Shown: positions 19,002-27,710 of the stretch, in pieces
Layout of the letters: the number at the start of each line of letters is the position of its first letter
How positions within the stretch are numbered: the first letter of the stretch is position 1
NCBI GenBank assembly: GCA_030679145.1
Contig: JAUXTU010000055.1
Coordinates: 27,333 to 91,332, forward strand
Length of the DNA stretch: 64,000 nt
DNA from: Bacteroidota bacterium
GTDB taxonomy: Bacteria; Bacteroidota; Ignavibacteria; UBA10030; UBA8401
Direction of reading: 5' to 3'
Program-made: the position numbers and the translations under genes
Notes under the pieces: model-generated
Seen by the model: the letters and a program-made list of their open reading frames with translations, nothing else
What the model was told of the DNA's origin: nothing
The model's database searches: none

Positions 19002-19555
19002 AGAATCCCACACTTCAGGAATTAATGGAATATCTTGATGGAACATTGCATCCAATGCGGTATCAAGAGATCGATGTGATGGTCTCAAAATCTTCTCATC
19101 TGCAAAAAGAGATTGCACTCTTGAAAGCGATGCAAAAATTAGTACGGAACGATATCGCTGTTTCTCCGTCAAAAAGGTTTGTATCCAATGTAATGAAGGA
19201 TGTTGTTCCTGTAAAAGAGGAATCGCTCTGGCTACGGGCGCTGAAGAATTCTTCAAATCTCTTTGCGATGGTTTTGGTGCTGTCAATGATCGGAATTGTG
19301 CTGGTTTCTTCCCCTGCATCATCCAGCAGCGGATCCAATGTGTTAACAAAGAATATGGAATCGTATAGTATTGCATACAACTCTGCAATAGAAACAATTG
19401 CTTCGTGGACCAAACAATATACTCATCCGGTCAACCAAGCAGCAAAAACAACGTCTGGAAAGTTTTTCTTTATAGGACTCTCAGCTTTTTTTATCTTCAT
19501 TATTGCTGATGAATTTTTCAGCAAGCGATATTTCCATCCGCGAATAAAGAACTGA
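18998..19555 (+). CDS. Probable membrane anti-sigma factor
   Basis: The 185-residue protein starts inside the sigma gene stop codon. Its N-terminal 60 residues (LMEYLDGTLHPMRYQEIDVMV...) look like a zinc-less anti-sigma helical domain. Two hydrophobic segments follow (about 88-107 and 152-170). No HxxxCxxC motif is present. The role is inferred from gene order and topology. Confidence 0.7.
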   Translation: MKNPTLQELMEYLDGTLHPMRYQEIDVMVSKSSHLQKEIALLKAMQKLVRNDIAVSPSKRFVSNVMKDVVPVKEESLWLRALKNSSNLFAMVLVLSMIGIVLVSSPASSSSGSNVLTKNMESYSIAYNSAIETIASWTKQYTHPVNQAAKTTSGKFFFIGLSAFFIFIIADEFFSKRYFHPRIKN

Positions 19556-19759
19556 TCAAATATCTTCCTTTGTCGTATTGTTCTAATTTTTGGGACAATG
19601 CTGACAAAGGATAACTTCTTGCAAGCCCAACCACTTTTTAGTATTTTGACTGCATACTATCAGAAAGCGACTGTGCAGTTTCATATCTAAATACCAAATC
19701 TCCCGATCCAAAACTGAAATATAACAACAAAAGATTTTTTTTACAGAAAGCGAGACCTA

Positions 19760-20554
19760 TTGTCACAAACCATTAACATACTGTTTATCGGCGACATTAT
19801 CGGAAAACCGGGAATGGATCTTGTAACAAGTCTCTTCAAAGGGCTTATTGAAAAACACAAGATTGATTTTTGTATTGCAAATGGAGAGAATGCGGCCGAT
19901 GGAAAAGGAATTGAGGAAGGTCAGGTAAAACAGTTATTCGATCTCGGTGTTCATGTCATTACCGGTGGAAATCATACGTTTGATCGCTGGGATATGAGGA
20001 AAGTGTATACCTCGTTCAAACATCTTCTTCGTCCGTTGAATTTTCCTCATGGAACAGCAGGAATTGGTTATACGATCTATGAACTGAAAAGCGGCGTGAA
20101 AGTCGGTGTGATGAATTTACAGGGACGAACCTATATGCAGCCAATCGAAGATCCGTTCCGCACCGTGGATTGGGCGCTTGCAAAGATCAACGAACAGACA
20201 AAAATATCATTCATTGATTTTCATGCAGAAGCGACTGCTGAAAAGATGGCGTTGGCATGGTATGTGGACGGACGTGCAAGCGTTGTTGTTGGAACACATA
20301 CGCACACACCAACCGCTGATGCGAGAATACTTCCACGGGCTACGGGATTTATCACTGATGTCGGGATGACCGGACCGTACGATTCAGTGTTGGGAATGAA
20401 AAAAGATCTTGCAATCAAACGGTTCCTGACGCAAACTCCGCACAAATACGAAACCGCAATGAATGATGTTCGTCTCTGCGGAGTGATCGCAGAAGTTGAA
20501 GTGGAAACTGGGAAGTGCGTGAAATTTGAACAATTGATTTTTCCAAAATTTTAA
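19760..20554 (+). CDS. YmdB-like metallophosphoesterase (TIGR00282 family)
   Basis: The 264-residue protein starts with TTG. It carries the dinuclear metal site of the family: D12 (GDIIGKPG), E43/N44 region (NGENAADGKG), N71/H72 (GGNHTFD), then DFHAEATAEK and GTHTHTPTAD. Bacillus YmdB is a 2',3'-cyclic nucleotide phosphodiesterase that works with RNase Y. No rny gene is next to it here; folD is downstream. Confidence 0.9.
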   Translation: MSQTINILFIGDIIGKPGMDLVTSLFKGLIEKHKIDFCIANGENAADGKGIEEGQVKQLFDLGVHVITGGNHTFDRWDMRKVYTSFKHLLRPLNFPHGTAGIGYTIYELKSGVKVGVMNLQGRTYMQPIEDPFRTVDWALAKINEQTKISFIDFHAEATAEKMALAWYVDGRASVVVGTHTHTPTADARILPRATGFITDVGMTGPYDSVLGMKKDLAIKRFLTQTPHKYETAMNDVRLCGVIAEVEVETGKCVKFEQLIFPKF

Positions 20555-20679
20555 CTTTATCTTCTCGCAAAGACGCCAAGTCGCAGAGAAATTTATACTC
20601 CCCCCTTGCAGCGAGGATCGTGTGATGGAGAAGGGGGGAAGGGAGATGTAAAAAATATTGACACTACATTGCAAAAACT

Positions 20680-21555
20680 ATGGTAATCATTGACGGTAAA
20701 AAAATATCGCAGGAAATTAAAGACGAAGTAAAAGCCGCGGTAATAAAAATGAAGTCCGAGCGAGGAATTGTTCCCGGACTCGCTGTTATTCTTGTTGGTG
20801 AAAATCCTGCATCACAGGCATATGTAAAGAGTAAAGGGAAAGCGTGCGAAGAGTTAGGAATTTATTCTGTTACTGAGCAGGTTCCCGCAACGATTTCAGA
20901 ATCTGATCTGCTTTCAATGGTTGAGCGGTTTAACAATGATAAAAAAATCCACGGTATCCTTGTCCAGCTTCCCCTTCCAAAACATATCGATGAGCAAAAA
21001 GTGATCGAAACGATCTCGCCGGCAAAAGATGTGGATGGATTTCATCCCATCAGTATCGGGAAGTTAATGATCGGGATTGATACATTCTATTCTGCAACAC
21101 CGTACGGCATTATGGAACTATTGAAACGGTATAAGATCAATCCATCCGGAAAGCATGTTGTTGTTGTTGGACGAAGTAACATCGTTGGGAAACCTATTGC
21201 AAACATACTGGTGCAGAAAAAAGAATGGGCGAATGCAATTGTTACGATTGCACATACCGGTACAAAAGATATTTCCTACTATACAAAACAGGCAGATATT
21301 CTTATTGCTGCGATCGGGAAACCAAACGCAATCACTAAAGATATGGTGAAACCGGGAGCTGTTGTGATTGATGTTGGGATTAACCGCATTGATGATGCAA
21401 CAACGAAGACAGGAACAAGACTCGTTGGTGATGTGGATTTTGAGAATGTGAAAGAAATTGCGTCGGCAATTACTCCGGTTCCCGGCGGTGTTGGTCCGAT
21501 GACAATTGCTATGTTGATGATGAATACTTTAAAAGCAGCAGGTGGGAAGATATAA
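20680..21555 (+). CDS. folD: Methylenetetrahydrofolate dehydrogenase / cyclohydrolase
   Basis: The 291-residue bifunctional enzyme interconverts 5,10-methylene-, methenyl- and 10-formyl-tetrahydrofolate. The active-site YxxxK is Y48/K52 (AYVKSKGKAC). Other hallmarks are LVQLPLPKHID, the NADP-binding GRSNIVGKPIA and the C-terminal PVPGGVGPMT. It lies 125 bases after the YmdB-like gene; the gap holds short imperfect repeats of a kind common in intergenic DNA. A strong terminator follows. Confidence 0.97.
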   Translation: MVIIDGKKISQEIKDEVKAAVIKMKSERGIVPGLAVILVGENPASQAYVKSKGKACEELGIYSVTEQVPATISESDLLSMVERFNNDKKIHGILVQLPLPKHIDEQKVIETISPAKDVDGFHPISIGKLMIGIDTFYSATPYGIMELLKRYKINPSGKHVVVVGRSNIVGKPIANILVQKKEWANAIVTIAHTGTKDISYYTKQADILIAAIGKPNAITKDMVKPGAVVIDVGINRIDDATTKTGTRLVGDVDFENVKEIASAITPVPGGVGPMTIAMLMMNTLKAAGGKI

Positions 21556-21574
21556 AACGATCAACGCCAACATA

Positions 21575-21608
21575 AAACAAGCGCAGACTTTTGTCTGCGC
21601 TTTTGTTT
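21575..21608 (+). terminator. Intrinsic terminator after folD
   Basis: The stem AAGCGCAGAC/GTCTGCGCTT has a TTTT loop and is followed by TTGTTTT. The A-rich left flank would let it also act on the opposite strand. Confidence 0.88.
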
Positions 21609-21634
21609 TAAATCCGTTTACTATATTTTTATTG

Positions 21635-21823
21635 TTACACTTTTACTTTAAGTTCATGCTCAACAAGTGTAACAAACTGTTGAAAAATTGCCCAAATTGC
21701 TTCGGGCGGTACAGGTTGTCTGTTACCGCTGTTATTGATTTCACCTTTGATCGCTGCGCTGTTTACGGTAAAGTATGCGGTGGTAAGATTGCCTGCAATG
21801 ATGTGTGTAGTATTATCTTCCAT
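21635..21823 (-). CDS. Small conserved-looking protein, unknown function
   Basis: This 62-residue frame is supported by a strong ribosome site (AAGGGAC) about 6 bases before its ATG. It also has balanced composition: a mixed N-terminal half (HIIAGNLTTAYFTVNS) and a helical C-terminal half (PEAIWAIFQQFVTLVEHEL). A plus-strand frame of 108 residues covers the same DNA but begins inside folD and runs through its terminator, so it is rejected. No family is recognised. Confidence 0.55.
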   Translation of the reverse strand: MEDNTTHIIAGNLTTAYFTVNSAAIKGEINNSGNRQPVPPEAIWAIFQQFVTLVEHELKVKV

Positions 21824-21888
21824 GATTTGTCCCTTTCGCTCTACTTAATCTACACTTTAAAACGATAGTGTCCTACTGACGTAATTAA

Positions 21889-22359
21889 TCACCGTTCATA
21901 CATTCCAGTCATTTTTGACGTTGTTATTGTCTTTCCTTCAAGAGCTTTATTGAATTCTGCAAGAGTTGCTTTTTCAGGAAGTGTAAGTTTCTCAACATTC
22001 AAAGCATAAATGGTCACAACATACGGATGTGTTCCTGAACCTCTTGGAGGGGCAGGGCCGGCGTAACCAAGTGTGTTATCAGTGTTGAGCAATTCTTTTG
22101 CTCCGGCAGGCATTGCTTTTTGCGATGCACCTTCTGGTAATGACATCACAGTTTGGGGAATGTTGATAACGAACCAGTGGATCCAATTCTTAGCAACCGG
22201 ATGAGGATCGATAATGGAAAGAGCAAACGATTTTGTTGTCGGAGGATTATCAGTCCAACTGAATGGGAGAGAAATATTTTTTCCTCCGGCAACGCCATAA
22301 TCTGCATACTTGATTGGAATAGTTTGACCGTCTTGAAACGCAGATGATGTGATTTTCAT
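21889..22359 (-). CDS. YbhB/YbcL family Raf-kinase-inhibitor-like (PEBP) protein
   Basis: The 156-residue protein has the PEBP fold motifs. These are the start KITSSAFQDGQTIPIKYAD, the ligand-pocket SIIDPHPVAKNWIHWFVINIP (DPDxP/HW region) and GYAGPAPPRGSGTHPYVVTIYAL. Bacterial members are small soluble proteins, possibly binding phosphorylated ligands; function is poorly known. AGGAG precedes the ATG. Confidence 0.93.
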   Translation of the reverse strand: MKITSSAFQDGQTIPIKYADYGVAGGKNISLPFSWTDNPPTTKSFALSIIDPHPVAKNWIHWFVINIPQTVMSLPEGASQKAMPAGAKELLNTDNTLGYAGPAPPRGSGTHPYVVTIYALNVEKLTLPEKATLAEFNKALEGKTITTSKMTGMYER

Positions 22360-22424
22360 ATCTGACTCCTGAGCCGGAGGTTTATAAGCCTTCGGCTTAA
22401 AGACGTAAGAGTTGTAGTGTGGTA

Positions 22425-22445
22425 AGAAAAAACCTTGTCAAGGTT
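22425..22445 (-). terminator. Terminator of the 3-hydroxyacyl-CoA dehydrogenase pair
   Basis: On the minus strand AACCTT-GAC-AAGGTT is followed by TTTTTC. It lies just downstream of the gene ending at 22454. A second small hairpin (TAAGCC/GGCTTA) sits at 22384-22399. Confidence 0.75.
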
Positions 22446-22453
22446 ACTTTAGC

Positions 22454-23260
22454 CTAAGCTTCTTTTTTCCAGAAGATTCCGGCAATCGCCATCTGTCGTA
22501 ACACTGGCGCAACTTTGTACCGTTCTTCATGATGTGATTGAAATAATGCATCCAATACTGCAACAACATTTGCAAATCCGATCATTTCGCCCCACGCGAT
22601 TGGTCCGTGAGGATAATTGGTTCCGAGTTTCATAGCATCATCGATCTCTTTTGGTGTGGCAACATCATTCTGCACTGTGAACAATGCTTCGTTGATGATC
22701 TGGCAGAGAATTCTTGGCATCACCATCCCAACACCATCTTGCACCATTGCAGTCTCTTTTTTGATCGATTCGAACAGAGCTGTCACAACATCTGCAATTT
22801 CCTTTGATGTATGTATTGATGGAGCAAGTTCAACCAACGGATGCGCCAACAGCGTTGGAAATGCTGCTATTCCGATAAACCGATGTTTGTGTTTCAATAA
22901 ATGGGATTGTGATAGTATCGTTTCAGTAAGAGAAGAAGAAATGATCGGGACATGTTCGGGAAGTGTTTCATCGAATGCCTGAAGATTTTTCTTCTTCTGT
23001 CCGTTCGATTCCAACGTTAATTCAAATGCTGCGGTGATCTTCTTTGCTGATGTTTTGAGCGACGCAAGATTCTTTAATTCCTGAACAGCGATTCCTTTTT
23101 CCTGGAATGCGGCGGAATATTCTTTCACCAAAGCTTCATTGCCAAGCAGACAAACTAGTTGTTTAAGCTCAACCGGTTTGGAATTTTCGGTTTGCAGTTT
23201 GTGTTTTGCAGTTGGTCTTTTTTTGACTTTTATCTTTTCACTTTTGATTTGTTTTCTCAT
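22454..23260 (-). CDS. 3-hydroxyacyl-CoA dehydrogenase family protein with degenerate NAD domain
   Basis: The 268-residue protein has a lysine-rich low-complexity N-terminus (residues 1-34). An altered Rossmann-like region follows, in which the GxGxxG loop is replaced by LLGNEALVKEY. An intact 3HCDH C-terminal domain comes last (about 165-260: VGMVMPRILCQIINEA, TPKEIDDAMKLGTNYPHGP). It overlaps the complete 3-hydroxybutyryl-CoA dehydrogenase gene by four bases. It may act as a partner subunit or C-domain regulator rather than as an NAD enzyme; this is inference. Confidence 0.8.
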   Translation of the reverse strand: MRKQIKSEKIKVKKRPTAKHKLQTENSKPVELKQLVCLLGNEALVKEYSAAFQEKGIAVQELKNLASLKTSAKKITAAFELTLESNGQKKKNLQAFDETLPEHVPIISSSLTETILSQSHLLKHKHRFIGIAAFPTLLAHPLVELAPSIHTSKEIADVVTALFESIKKETAMVQDGVGMVMPRILCQIINEALFTVQNDVATPKEIDDAMKLGTNYPHGPIAWGEMIGFANVVAVLDALFQSHHEERYKVAPVLRQMAIAGIFWKKEA

Positions 23261-24114
23261 TTTTCTTCGTAATTATAGAATCCCTGTTTTGTTTTTTTGC
23301 CGAACATTCCTGCTTCAACCAATTGTTTTTGAATATGGCTCGGCTGGAATCGTGCATCGTTGAAGAATTGCTGGAACATTGATTCTGTCACAGAAAAATT
23401 CACATCATTGCCGATCATATCCATCAATTCAAACGGTCCCATTTTAAATCCGCCGCTCTTTTTTACAATGCGGTCGATTTCTTCAACAGTGGTAACATTC
23501 TCACTCAATATCTTCAATGCTTCAGTATAGAATGGACGGGCGACTCTGTTCACAACAAAACCGGGAGTATCTTTAGTAACGATTGTCTTTTTGCCGAGTT
23601 TTTCTGCAATAGCAATAGTTTGCGTTATAGTCTCAGCAGAAGTTCGTACACCTTTGACCACTTCAACCAGTTTCATTAAATGAACTGGATTGAAGAAATG
23701 CATACCGACAACACGCTCCGGTTTTTTTGTTGCAGAAGCGATTGAAGTTATAGAAAGTGAAGAAGTATTTGTTGCAAGAATTGCCGTATGATGCGCGATC
23801 TGGTCCAATTTTTTGAACAGATCTTTCTTTACCCGAAGATCTTCCAACACTGCTTCGATGATAATGTCGCATGTATCAAGATCATTGATATTCGTCCGCT
23901 TTTTGATACGGGTCAGTGCTTGCTTCATATCGTCGTCGGAGATCTTATTCTTATCGACGCTTCGTTTCATTTCAAAATTGATCCTTTCTACACTGCGGCG
24001 GATCACTTCTTCGTTGATATCATAGAGCGAAACGGTGCACTTATTCAACGCCGCAATGTGAGCAATTCCCGCCCCCATTGTTCCTGCACCGACAATTCCA
24101 ATTGAAATAGCCAT
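23257..24114 (-). CDS. 3-hydroxybutyryl-CoA / 3-hydroxyacyl-CoA dehydrogenase
   Basis: The 285-residue enzyme oxidises 3-hydroxyacyl-CoA with NAD. The Rossmann loop is G9AGTMG14, preceded by SIGIV. The catalytic H139 and its context MHFFNPVHLMKLVEVV are intact, as are TNTSSLSI and the C-terminal VNRVARPFYTEAL and GGFKMGPFELMDMIG. It is of Hbd/PaaH type. It is followed, with a four-base overlap, by a paralogue with a degenerate NAD site. Function is in beta-oxidation, butanoate or phenylacetate metabolism. Confidence 0.93.
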   Translation of the reverse strand: MAISIGIVGAGTMGAGIAHIAALNKCTVSLYDINEEVIRRSVERINFEMKRSVDKNKISDDDMKQALTRIKKRTNINDLDTCDIIIEAVLEDLRVKKDLFKKLDQIAHHTAILATNTSSLSITSIASATKKPERVVGMHFFNPVHLMKLVEVVKGVRTSAETITQTIAIAEKLGKKTIVTKDTPGFVVNRVARPFYTEALKILSENVTTVEEIDRIVKKSGGFKMGPFELMDMIGNDVNFSVTESMFQQFFNDARFQPSHIQKQLVEAGMFGKKTKQGFYNYEEK

Positions 24115-24199
24115 TATAAAATGATAAATAATGAATGAATAATGATGAACTGTGGAAAGAAATTACAGAATGATTGGTGGAAAACCAAAGAGAAAGTGT

Positions 24200-24240
24200 G
24201 AAGATAAAGACTTCCGAAACCGTTGAGATCTCGGAAGTCT
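24200..24240 (-). terminator. Terminator after phosphofructokinase
   Basis: The inverted repeat GACTTCCGA/TCGGAAGTC has a loop of about 13 bases and is followed on the minus strand by TTTATCTT. It separates the phosphofructokinase gene from the dehydrogenase pair. Confidence 0.75.
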
Positions 24241-24250
24241 CCAAACGTGG

Positions 24251-25411
24251 CTAATACAAGAACATCGGTTTTCCGATTACATTCAAGATGCGCGGTCGAT
24301 AATTTTCAGAGTCGTATAATTCTTGAACATCAACACGTTTCACTCCATCGGTGATCGAATGAAGGGGAACAGTCGTATATTTCCCGTCACGCAGCGCAAC
24401 CATTCTTCCGGTATGTTTCTTTATTACCATATCCGTTGCAAGATTTGCGTAACACATTGCCACCATTCTATCCAGAGCGTCTGGTTCACCGCTCCGCATC
24501 AAATACGCAACTTGTTGATTGATGATATGTTGTCCTGTAATTTTCTGAATTGCTTCACCGGTTATTTGTCCGATTCCGCCAAGTTTTTTATGTCCATATG
24601 CATCCGCTTGTCCGTATTCAACAACTTTTCCGCCGATCATTTGCGCCCCTTCGGAAATTGTCATGATGGCGTATCCGCTCGGATTTGTTTTTTTATCATC
24701 CATTAACAATGCGGCAAGTTTTTCCGGATCGAAATGAACTTCAGAGATCACCGCACGATCAACCCCTGCAAGATAAGCTGAGATGAGCGAAGTTTCACCG
24801 GAGTTACGTCCGAAGAGTTCGATCACGGCAATACGTTCGTGCGAACCTGTTGATGTGCGAAGATTAGTGATGAATTCAACGCTGCGTGTTACTGCGGTGG
24901 AAAATCCAATACAGTAATCAGTTCCATACACATCATTGTCCATCGTTTTTGGAATAGAGACGACGGGAAATTTTTCGTTGTGCAAACGGACAGCATAACT
25001 TTGTGTATCGTCGCCGCCAATGGCAATCAATGCATCGATCTTCAAATGTTCCAGAACGCGCAGAACGTGCGGAGTAAAATCACTGATTGGGTCTCCATCC
25101 TTTGGCGGACGTTTCGGGTCCTGCAAAAATTTTGGAATATCTGTCCATTTTACTTTTTGCGGATTTGTTCGTGATGTATGAAGAAATGTTCCTCCGGAAC
25201 GATCGATAGTTCTAGTGTTTTGTTTTGTCAGGGGAATGATCCAGTTCTTTTGATCTTCAACATCATCAATATTATAGTTCAATAATCCGCCCCAGCCGCG
25301 GCGAATGCCAAAAACTTCTGCTCCGGCATTTGCTGCATGATAAACCACTTCTTTGATACAAGGATTTAATCCGGGAACGTCTCCGCCGCCGGTAAGAATT
25401 CCGATACGCAT
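24251..25411 (-). CDS. 6-phosphofructokinase with pyrophosphate-type active-site residues
   Basis: The 386-residue PfkA-family protein phosphorylates fructose-6-phosphate. Seen in the sequence are [19 protein letters not shown] (G132-G133-D134-D135), [17 protein letters not shown] (K155, D158, D160) and [18 protein letters not shown]-dependent enzymes have Gly at the D135 and K155 positions (GGDG, PGTIDND), while pyrophosphate-dependent ones have Asp and Lys. So PPi is the predicted phosphoryl donor and the reaction could be reversible. AAAGG precedes the ATG. It is monocistronic. Confidence 0.92.
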   Translation of the reverse strand: MRIGILTGGGDVPGLNPCIKEVVYHAANAGAEVFGIRRGWGGLLNYNIDDVEDQKNWIIPLTKQNTRTIDRSGGTFLHTSRTNPQKVKWTDIPKFLQDPKRPPKDGDPISDFTPHVLRVLEHLKIDALIAIGGDDTQSYAVRLHNEKFPVVSIPKTMDNDVYGTDYCIGFSTAVTRSVEFITNLRTSTGSHERIAVIELFGRNSGETSLISAYLAGVDRAVISEVHFDPEKLAALLMDDKKTNPSGYAIMTISEGAQMIGGKVVEYGQADAYGHKKLGGIGQITGEAIQKITGQHIINQQVAYLMRSGEPDALDRMVAMCYANLATDMVIKKHTGRMVALRDGKYTTVPLHSITDGVKRVDVQELYDSENYRPRILNVIGKPMFLY

Positions 25412-25561
25412 ATGATACCTTTCGTTGATTTCAGAGACTTTTGTCTGAATGAAACTGATACACTTTATTTAGTGAAAATTTGAAACGAATACACTAATGA
25501 ATAAATGAAAAATTTGTCTAAATGACAACCGCTGATTTTTAAAATATTTTCCGTTTTAAAG

Positions 25562-26170
25562 TTATTTTTTTAATGAAGAAAAATATGTGATATTTAATGG
25601 AGTTGTAATAGAACGGACGGAATGAAATGAGGAAACCAAAATCTTTTTAATCTCATTGTTTGAGATGAATCCTTTATGATGATCATTATGGTAAACAATC
25701 TCATGGATTTTTTGCATTGCATTGAAACCAGCTCTATTAAAATCACCGACCACTAACGTACCATCTGGACTCATTACTCGAATCATTTCCTGAAGGCATT
25801 TCTGCGGATGTTCAACTTCATGCATTGTGTTCATACAGACAAGTGAAATGATGCTGTCAGAGCAAAAAGGAAGGTTTTCCATATTCAATTGAAGAAATTG
25901 AATGTTGCTTAAAAATTGTTTTGGAACTCGCTGCAAAGTGCGGGGAAGGTCGGCTAAAGAAATATCTCCTGAAATAGTTGAAGGGAACATACAGGAAAGA
26001 ATTGCACACATCCGTCCTGTTCCGGTTGCAAGTTCGATGACAGGGGAGTTGGTGGGAGGGAGCTGTTGTGCAACATCAAAGTATTCTCGGACAAGATCAA
26101 ATCCCCATGTTGTTAATAATTGATCACTTTGTGACTGTGGGATGAGGTCAAGAAAAGTCTCAATATCCAT
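25562..26170 (-). CDS. Class I SAM-dependent methyltransferase
   Basis: The 202-residue protein has the Methyltransf_11 layout: motif I VIELATGTGRM (about 44-54), an acidic GDIS strand end, NMENLPFCSDSI and VCMNTMHEVEHPQKCLQEMIRVMSPDGTLVVGDF. The C-terminal third carries a His-rich stretch (YHNDHHKGF). The substrate cannot be told from sequence. It starts 18 bases after the PaaG-like crotonase stop and is probably cotranscribed with it. Confidence 0.85.
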   Translation of the reverse strand: MDIETFLDLIPQSQSDQLLTTWGFDLVREYFDVAQQLPPTNSPVIELATGTGRMCAILSCMFPSTISGDISLADLPRTLQRVPKQFLSNIQFLQLNMENLPFCSDSIISLVCMNTMHEVEHPQKCLQEMIRVMSPDGTLVVGDFNRAGFNAMQKIHEIVYHNDHHKGFISNNEIKKILVSSFHSVRSITTPLNITYFSSLKK

Positions 26171-26188
26171 GATTTGAAGATTGTCGGA

Positions 26189-26971
26189 TTATTTTCCTGT
26201 AAACTTCGGCGCACGTTTTTCAATAAACGCCGCAAGCCCTTCTTTGTGATCGAGCGATTGTGCTGCAATTTCCTGCATCATTGCTTCATATGCAAGAAGT
26301 TCATCAAATGACATTATGAGAGATTTGTTGAGAGTCCGTTTAATAATGCCGATCGCTTTGGTTGCGCCATTCGCTAATTTATTCGTAAGTTCGTATGTGA
26401 ATTTTTCCAGTTCAGCGTGAAGAACAACATGATTGACAAGTCCGACTTCTTTTGCTTCTATCGCATCAATATCTTTTCCGGTCGCAGCAAATTCAAATGC
26501 TTTTGCAGTTCCAACAAGTCGGGGAAGAAACCAATGTGAACCTGAATCTGCAACTAATCCAATCCGAACAAATGCTTGAATGAACTTTGCTTTATCGGAC
26601 ATGATTCTCATATCGCACGCAAGTGCAAAACTGAATCCGGCTCCTGCTGCAACACCGTTGATCATCCCGATGATCGGTTTTTCCATTGTCCGCATTTGTT
26701 TGATGATTAGATTGTATCCTTTTTCGAGCATCTCTTTCATCGAACTCTTTGCTTCTTGATATTCTTTCAGATCCTGTCCGGAGCAAAATGCTTTTTCTCC
26801 GGCACCTCGTAGTACAATGCATTTCACTGCCGGATCTTTCTCTGCCTGTTTAAAAGCCTCAAGCAATTCTTTTTTCATCTGCTCATTCACCGCGTTATAA
26901 CTTTCCGGGCGGTTCAATGAGATGGTGAGAACATTGTCTGAAACGGAGTAGAGGATTGTTGTGTATTCCAT
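26189..26971 (-). CDS. Enoyl-CoA hydratase/isomerase, PaaG-like
   Basis: The 260-residue crotonase has the oxyanion-hole motifs AFCSGQDLKEY and NGVAAGAGFSFALACDM. In place of the second hydratase glutamate region it has GLVADSGSHWFLPRLVG with D142. This resembles PaaG, the ring-epoxyacetyl-CoA isomerase of phenylacetate degradation. No other paa genes are visible, so a general fatty-acyl isomerase is an alternative. The ribosome site is weak. Confidence 0.88.
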   Translation of the reverse strand: MEYTTILYSVSDNVLTISLNRPESYNAVNEQMKKELLEAFKQAEKDPAVKCIVLRGAGEKAFCSGQDLKEYQEAKSSMKEMLEKGYNLIIKQMRTMEKPIIGMINGVAAGAGFSFALACDMRIMSDKAKFIQAFVRIGLVADSGSHWFLPRLVGTAKAFEFAATGKDIDAIEAKEVGLVNHVVLHAELEKFTYELTNKLANGATKAIGIIKRTLNKSLIMSFDELLAYEAMMQEIAAQSLDHKEGLAAFIEKRAPKFTGK

Positions 26972-27066
26972 AATTTAATCCAAATCTAAAAGTTCCCTCT
27001 GTGCGAATGAAATTGCGTTGGGAGAGGGGATTTAGGGGTGTGTATTTATTTGCTTTCCACAATTAT

Positions 27067-27111
27067 CCCGCTTTAAAACAAAAGAAGCAACCGTTTCCGG
27101 CTGCTTCTTTT
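27067..27111 (-). repeat. 45-bp terminator repeat, copy A
   Basis: This segment contains an intrinsic terminator for the minus strand (GAAGCAGCCGG-AAAC-GGTTGCTTC with TTTTG after it). It is identical to 27601-27645 at 43 of 45 positions. It lies immediately after the toxin gene stop. The two copies bracket the toxin-antitoxin pair. Confidence 0.85.
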
Positions 27112-27120
27112 GTTACAGAA

Positions 27121-27375
27121 TTAACGGTAAACTTCTTTTCTATGTTTGATTCGATAAATTAAAATGGATTCTTTTTTGTCATCAATTTCATACAGAATTC
27201 TGTAATTGCCAGAGCGTATTCTGTAACCTTCTTTATGGTGCAGTTTCTGAATTCCTATCGGGCGTGGGTCTGATTCCAATTGTGCAATGCGAGAAAGTAT
27301 CTTGAAGGCTTCCTTGTCAGGCAAGGCATCAAGGTCTTTTTGAGCAGAGGGTTTAATGTTAATTGTGTAAGCCAC
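27121..27375 (-). CDS. RelE/ParE family toxin
   Basis: The 84-residue protein has the RelE/ParE fold signature: IKPSAQKDLDALPDKEAFKI in the N-terminal helices, then LHHKEGYRIRSGNYRILYEIDD and the terminal YRIKHRKEVYR. RelE-type members cleave mRNA on the ribosome; ParE types target gyrase. The basic residues near the C-terminus (R and H of IKHRKEVYR) favour a RelE-like nuclease. It overlaps the antitoxin by 17 bases. Confidence 0.93.
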   Translation of the reverse strand: MAYTINIKPSAQKDLDALPDKEAFKILSRIAQLESDPRPIGIQKLHHKEGYRIRSGNYRILYEIDDKKESILIYRIKHRKEVYR

Positions 27376-27550
27376 GCTTCTTCAAATATTGTTGTATGGT
27401 AACACTTTTGCCCCGAATATTTTTTGCTTTTTCGAGATCAGAAATATCTTCGAGAAGTTCAATCGCTTCACTTAACGCCGGGTTTGTCTTCATACTCTCC
27501 CAATCTTTGCGTTTAATCTTTATGTGAGATTTTGTTTTTGTGAGTGTCAT
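27359..27550 (-). CDS. Antitoxin of the RelE/ParE pair
   Basis: The 63-residue acidic/basic protein lies directly upstream of the toxin and overlaps it by 17 bases. It has a basic N-terminus (TKTKSHIKIKRKDWESM) and a helical region (ALSEAIELLEDISDLEKAK), as expected for a small antitoxin with an N-terminal DNA-binding part and a C-terminal toxin-wrapping part. GGAGA precedes the ATG. It probably represses the operon together with the toxin. Confidence 0.85.
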   Translation of the reverse strand: MTLTKTKSHIKIKRKDWESMKTNPALSEAIELLEDISDLEKAKNIRGKSVTIQQYLKKRGLHN

Positions 27551-27600
27551 TTGTTCTCCAATCGTTATATAAACATACAGAAAGATTTTCTTTGTCTCAA

Positions 27601-27645
27601 CCCGTTTTAAAACAAAAGAAGCAACCGTTTCCGGCCGCTTCTTTT
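27601..27645 (-). repeat. 45-bp terminator repeat, copy B
   Basis: This near-identical copy of 27067-27111 acts as the terminator of the DEAD-box helicase gene on the minus strand (GAAGCGGCCGG-AAAC-GGTTGCTTC, then T-rich). The two copies differ at two bases. Confidence 0.85.
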
Positions 27646-27710
27646 TAGTTTCGTTAAGTCACGCTTTTGTCAAAGCGCAGCGTGACTCACCAGCATAAAT
27701 AACAGGGTTA

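Noticed and set aside
21542..21868. 108-codon plus-strand frame
   Set aside because: Begins inside folD, passes through the folD terminator and has Cys/Phe-rich composition typical of a shadow frame.
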